Shown in pieces: positions 59,460 through 64,000 of a DNA stretch of 64,000 nt. How positions within the stretch are numbered: position 1 is the first letter of the stretch; each line of letters starts with the position of its first letter. Position numbers and translations under genes: made by a program. This stretch comes from Corynebacterium sp. (GTDB lineage: Bacteria; Actinomycetota; Actinomycetes; Mycobacteriales; Mycobacteriaceae), in contig NZ_JAUNKC010000001.1 in the NCBI RefSeq assembly GCF_030532965.1, positions 124,001 through 188,000 of the forward strand, written 5' to 3'. The notes under the pieces were generated by a model. It had not been told where the DNA came from. It worked only from the letters and a program-made list of their open reading frames with translations, and made no database searches.

Positions 59460-61079
59460 TTATTTCAATCCGACGTCGACGAAGGACAGGCCGGTCAGCG
59501 AGATAGGCTCAAAGCCGTCGAGTGCTTCAGAGTTCCATGCGGATGGGTTCTTGCGGTGGAACAGTGGGTAGAGCGGCACTTCATCGGAGATGAGGTCGAA
59601 GATCTCGTGCCACTTGGCTTCCTGATCTGCGACTTCCGCCCGAGCTGCCTCGTCCAGCAGGGTTTGTACCTTGGTGTACGACTCGGAGCCCTTCCAATGC
59701 ATACGGGAATCAGTCCAGGTGTCGCCTGCGTACCACCACCGGAGGAGCAAGTCGGCGTCAGCGCCGAATACGGATGGGTCACCAGGAGCAATAACAATGT
59801 CCCAATCGGAGGAGGCGTCGATCTGGTTGTACAGATCGGCGGACTTCATTTCGGTGAAATCAACCTTCACGCCAGCGGCCTCGATGGATTCCTTCAAAAC
59901 CGCGGTACATGGCTTTACCCAGTCGTGGTTGGTGACCAGCATCTTAACGTCTTTGAGTCCGGTAGCACTGAAGAGCTCGGTTGCCTTGGCTACATCGAGT
60001 GCGTAGACGGTTGCTGCCTTCTTGTAGGAATCGTGGTTTTCCTGGACGAAGCAGGAGGCGGCGGTGGCCTGGCCGAGCATCGCGGTCTTAATGACCTTGT
60101 CCATGTCGAAGGAGTACATGATGCCCTGACGGTTCTTCTTATCCTTCATGGCGGAATCTGCGCCGTTATTGAACATAACGAACAGCAAACCAAAGCCCTG
60201 TACCGAATCAACATCGGAGCTTGCCTTGACCTGGTCGATGGACAGGTACGGAACCGAATCGATTGCGTGAACCGACTTGGATTCGATCGCATTGGTGCGG
60301 GTGGAAGCATCTGGAAGAATCCGCCACGACATCTTTTCTGCCTTAGCAGGCTTCGGGCCGGTGTAGTCGGCGTTCTTTTCAAAGACGACGGTGGAGGAGG
60401 CCGCACCGTTGTCGACCATCTTCCAGGCACCGGTGCCGACCGGATTGGCGTCGAAAGCCTTGGCGTCGGCTTCAACTGCGGCCTTAGGAACGATCTTGAC
60501 GGTTGCCAGGCGTTCCTTGATCAGGCTGAATGGGTACTTCAAGGTAAAGGTGACGGTGGTGTCATCCTTCTTGGTTACCGACTCGATAAACGGAATGAAA
60601 GAAGCGTAGAGGGAGTTGTTGTCCGGGTTGAGTACCCGCTCGAAGGAGAAGACAACGTCCTCGGCGGTGACCTTCTCACCGTTGTGGAATACTGCGCCGT
60701 CGCGGAGTGCAACTTCTACAGTTGTGTCATCAACCTTGGTGGGCTCGCCCTTAGCCAGCGCAGCGTAGACGGTGCGGTCTGGGGTTGGGGCGATTTCGTA
60801 GAGCCCCTCCATGGTGTGCCAGTTGGCAGCAACGGTCAATGCCGAGGTGGTCGTCATCGGATCGTAGCCGTTGGTGCCAAGCTCATAGGAGATACCGGCG
60901 GTGATTTCGTTGCTAGAGCCGGAACCAGTTGCAGACTTAGAGGAATCAGCCTTACCATCGCCCGTCTTTTTGTCGCCGCCACATGCACTTACAGTGGCAG
61001 CGATTCCTGCGGCTGCGGTGAATACGCCAGCCATCTTGAGAAAACCACGGCGATTCATGCCGTCTGCGGTATTCGTCAT
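59460..61079 (-). CDS. siaE: Sialic acid ABC transporter substrate-binding lipoprotein
   Basis: A 539-residue SBP_bac_5 (DppA-like) protein. The N-terminus carries a twin-arginine motif N-R-R-G-F-L-K and a lipobox V-S-A-C with Cys 33, so it is a Tat-exported lipoprotein. A segment Y-D-P-M-T-T-T-S-A-L and the G-T-G-A-W-K-M-V motif are typical of the family. Sialic acid as ligand follows from the nan genes in the operon and likeness to C. glutamicum SiaE. AGGAGG supports the start. First gene of the operon. Confidence 0.9.
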   Translation of the reverse strand: MTNTADGMNRRGFLKMAGVFTAAAGIAATVSACGGDKKTGDGKADSSKSATGSGSSNEITAGISYELGTNGYDPMTTTSALTVAANWHTMEGLYEIAPTPDRTVYAALAKGEPTKVDDTTVEVALRDGAVFHNGEKVTAEDVVFSFERVLNPDNNSLYASFIPFIESVTKKDDTTVTFTLKYPFSLIKERLATVKIVPKAAVEADAKAFDANPVGTGAWKMVDNGAASSTVVFEKNADYTGPKPAKAEKMSWRILPDASTRTNAIESKSVHAIDSVPYLSIDQVKASSDVDSVQGFGLLFVMFNNGADSAMKDKKNRQGIMYSFDMDKVIKTAMLGQATAASCFVQENHDSYKKAATVYALDVAKATELFSATGLKDVKMLVTNHDWVKPCTAVLKESIEAAGVKVDFTEMKSADLYNQIDASSDWDIVIAPGDPSVFGADADLLLRWWYAGDTWTDSRMHWKGSESYTKVQTLLDEAARAEVADQEAKWHEIFDLISDEVPLYPLFHRKNPSAWNSEALDGFEPISLTGLSFVDVGLK

Positions 61080-61313
61080 GTTCCAACCTCCTAATGAGTT
61101 GCGCTCTGTGAGCCGAGTTGTCGGACGTCTGATGTCTTGTCTGTGAGTTTACTAAATGACACAGCATGAAACAATGGACGCCAATCACAATTCAACCTGA
61201 TCAGTTAGCCACCTCACAAACTCACCCCATTATCGCAGTTCAATGCCATAAAATACACATATCAATTTCAGGACGACCGCACCCCCTTTCCCACCCCTTT
61301 TACGGCAACCAAA
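61080..61313. promoter_or_regulatory. siaE promoter region
   Basis: About 230 bases between siaE and the CAP protein terminator. It contains TGATGTCTT at 61130-61138 and the CTGTG...CACAG inverted pair at 61140-61164. No -10/-35 pair is obvious. Confidence 0.35.
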
Positions 61314-61342
61314 AAGGCCTGGCACTTGTGGTGCCAGGCCTT
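61311..61342 (-). terminator. Terminator of the CAP-domain gene
   Basis: AAGGCCTGGCAC (61314-61325) and GTGCCAGGCCTT (61331-61342) form a perfect 12-base stem, loop five. Read on the minus strand it is followed by TTTTT, so it is a good rho-independent terminator. Confidence 0.88.
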
Positions 61343-61407
61343 AACTTTCCCACAGGAAAGGGTTAGATCTTAGGACTTGTGGTCTTTTTCGTTACGCAAG
61401 TTGTGCG

Positions 61408-62013
61408 CTAGTTGGCGAATTGGAGGACGTACACAACACCCCACACTGGGTGCTCGGCAACCCCCACGCCGAAGTGTGGCGTATCGCCATAGCCGTGGGC
61501 ACTCTGCAGGTTGACCCGGTGGCCGTGCGAATTGTGCCACCGGTTCACGATGGTGTTAGGGGCGCCACCGGCTGCAATGTTCTCGGAGTTCCAGACCCCT
61601 GGGGTGCCGTGATGGAAGGCACCGGTTGCAGCCAAGTGATTTGCCCAGTCTTGAGCCGAACGATCCAAGTGAGCCGCACGAATGGAAGGCTTTGCAATGC
61701 CAGCCCGGTAGGCGATGACATCGTGTGCAATCTGATTGCGGGCAGCTTCTCGCCAGCCGCCATCCCGTACCAAAGCGCGATCAACTTGTGGGTTCGCCGA
61801 CATGTCAGCACCAACCGAGTAGTTGACCTGAGCGTTCGGAATCGACATTTCCGGCACGAGCGAATTGACGGAGATTCCGTCGGAGCTCATGAAGCCGCCA
61901 ACTGATGACTGTGCCTGTGCAGGCACTGCGGCAACCGGATTAAGGACACTGATGAGACCAAGTGCGGTCGCCGCTACTAGCGTGCGCACCTTAGCGCTTT
62001 TTGAAGTACTCAT
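61408..62013 (-). CDS. Secreted CAP-domain protein
   Basis: A 201-residue exported protein. Signal peptide cleavage lies near V-P-A-Q-A (about 34). The CAP/SCP domain (about 80-201) shows H-L-D-R-S-A-Q-D-W-A, the first His near 135 (F-H-H-G-T), S-E-N-I-A (Glu 144), S-H-G-H-R-V-N-L (His pair at 163/165) and the final F-G-V-G-V-A strand, so the four-residue CAP cavity is complete. Role unknown. Start at 62013 is chosen since the residues after it form a good signal peptide; no ribosome site is apparent, so it may be leaderless. Confidence 0.85.
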   Translation of the reverse strand: MSTSKSAKVRTLVAATALGLISVLNPVAAVPAQAQSSVGGFMSSDGISVNSLVPEMSIPNAQVNYSVGADMSANPQVDRALVRDGGWREAARNQIAHDVIAYRAGIAKPSIRAAHLDRSAQDWANHLAATGAFHHGTPGVWNSENIAAGGAPNTIVNRWHNSHGHRVNLQSAHGYGDTPHFGVGVAEHPVWGVVYVLQFAN

Positions 62014-62307
62014 GGCCGCTACAATAATCACAAAACAGTAACGATTGCAAAGTGAAACCTATAAGCTGGGCTTTTTTTAATCCAATCTAGCAATCACGCT
62101 ACAGTTTTTGGCTAATTATCATTAGACCAAACATGACCCCATTACACCAAATTCTCTATATAGTTTTACCGGCCAATTTGAATGAAAAGATTTTCATCTA
62201 CGGCACTAAACCGAGGAAATCAGTGAAGATTTTTTAATAAGATTAACTAATAACAAATGAACCACAGCCGCCACGAGACCAGTCGTAGCAACTGCGGTTG
62301 ATAGGAC

Positions 62308-63495
<1,188 letters not shown>

Positions 63496-63620
63496 TTATA
63501 ACAATACGGCAACATTTTAAGCTTGTCCACTATAAGGGCTGCTCAGATGCTATGTTTCTGGACATTTTCGCAGCTCGATGGGATATACATCACAAGAAAC
63601 AGCTTAAAATCGCATTTATG

Positions 63621-64000
63621 TCATTCATTATTCTCTGCTAATTGATATACCCGACGGAAGTTTTGGTTAAGCTGCGTAGCCAGCTCCGTTACCGCCATCC
63701 CCCGCTCCTTAGCGATACACAGCGCGGTATAGCCAATGAATTGCGGCTCATTACGCCCGCCCCGGAACGGCTCCGGCGTCATATACGGCGCATCCGTCTC
63801 GATGAGAATCTGCTCAATCGGTGCCAATGCTGCGATCTCCCGCAATTCGGTATTGCGTTTGAAGGTGACGTTTCCGGCAAAGCTCAACACATATCCCCGA
63901 TCAAGCGCCATCCGCGCATACTGCATCGGGGAGGAAAAACAATGCAGGATGGTGTCGCGAGGCGTGGGGGCGTTGGCAAGCACGTCGAAAAGCTCTGCGT
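63621..64000 (-). CDS. tatD: TatD-family deoxyribonuclease, 3' part only
   Basis: The last 126 or so residues of a TatD-type metal-dependent hydrolase; the frame continues past the window edge (A-E-L-F-D-V-L upstream of the first in-frame GTG at 63983). H-C-F-S-S, F-A-G-N-V-T-F-K-R and the signature E-T-D-A-P-Y-M-T-P-E-P-F-R-G-G-R-N-E-P are intact. Usually neighbour of rpf2. Confidence 0.9.
   Translation of the reverse strand, partial: AELFDVLANAPTPRDTILHCFSSPMQYARMALDRGYVLSFAGNVTFKRNTELREIAALAPIEQILIETDAPYMTPEPFRGGRNEPQFIGYTALCIAKERGMAVTELATQLNQNFRRVYQLAENNE

Noticed and set aside
59355..61094. A 579-codon open frame on the plus strand
   Set aside because: It lies exactly antisense to siaE, whose motifs, signal and ribosome site are clear. 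The antisense translation has no recognisable domain.
61139..61165. TCTGTGAGTTTACTAAATGACACAG region as GlxR site before siaE
   Set aside because: The half-sites are separated by too many bases for a GlxR dimer, so only the short CTGTG/CACAG inverted pair is noted.

Overview
The window looks like a chromosomal segment of a Corynebacterium species. The evidence is the adjacency of tatD, rpf2, rsmA and ispE, an Rpf-type lysozyme-like factor with DUF348 and G5 domains, a long gluconeogenic-type GapB, a GNAT/acyl-CoA synthetase fusion, a sialic-acid transporter with a fused permease/ATPase (SiaG type), GlxR-like DNA and strong AAGGAG ribosome sites. The calls rest on reading translated sequence and nearby motifs by eye; no database was searched.

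Layout. 0-12 kb: a minus-strand locus of surface-exposed proteins that share a domain with an H-x-H-x-x-W-x-F-x-x-P-G motif, with a metal-type ABC substrate-binding lipoprotein carrying parts of the same domain; the rest of the transporter lies beyond position 1. Interleaved are an SDR oxidoreductase and prfC. 12-17 kb: a CAP-like secreted protein, a GNAT/acyl-CoA synthetase fusion and an AcuC-type deacetylase, plausibly a protein acetylation/deacetylation pair. 17-30 kb: acyl-CoA catabolism (acyl-CoA dehydrogenase, hydroxyacyl-CoA dehydrogenase, acyl-CoA synthetase, crotonase, 3-hydroxyisobutyrate dehydrogenase, 3-hydroxyisobutyryl-CoA hydrolase, MmsA, thiolase) with TetR and MarR regulators; together these could run the lower valine and isoleucine pathways. 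A shared palindrome precedes two of its transcription units.

30-43 kb: membrane protein, gapB, a SMI1/KNR4-like protein with an unknown partner, a TetR regulator, a duplicated-domain protein, a second hydroxyisobutyryl-CoA hydrolase paralog, HAD phosphatase, PPK2 kinase, a three-gene set of secreted protein, ECF sigma factor and membrane protein, a small monooxygenase and an ABC-F ATPase. 43-48 kb: a lactococcin-972-type bacteriocin with its DUF1430-type membrane protein and ATPase, bounded by imperfect direct repeats and followed by an intact insertion sequence. This module sits between ispE and the ABC-F gene, which are usually neighbours in corynebacteria.

48-64 kb: ispE and rsmA, then a minus-strand sialic acid and amino sugar locus (siaEFGI, nanA, nanE, nanR, nanK, nagA, nagB) that takes sialic acid from uptake to fructose 6-phosphate, then a CAP-domain secreted protein, rpf2 and the 3' part of tatD. 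The two most notable parts are the anchored-repeat surface system at the left edge and the bacteriocin module with its IS-like flanks.
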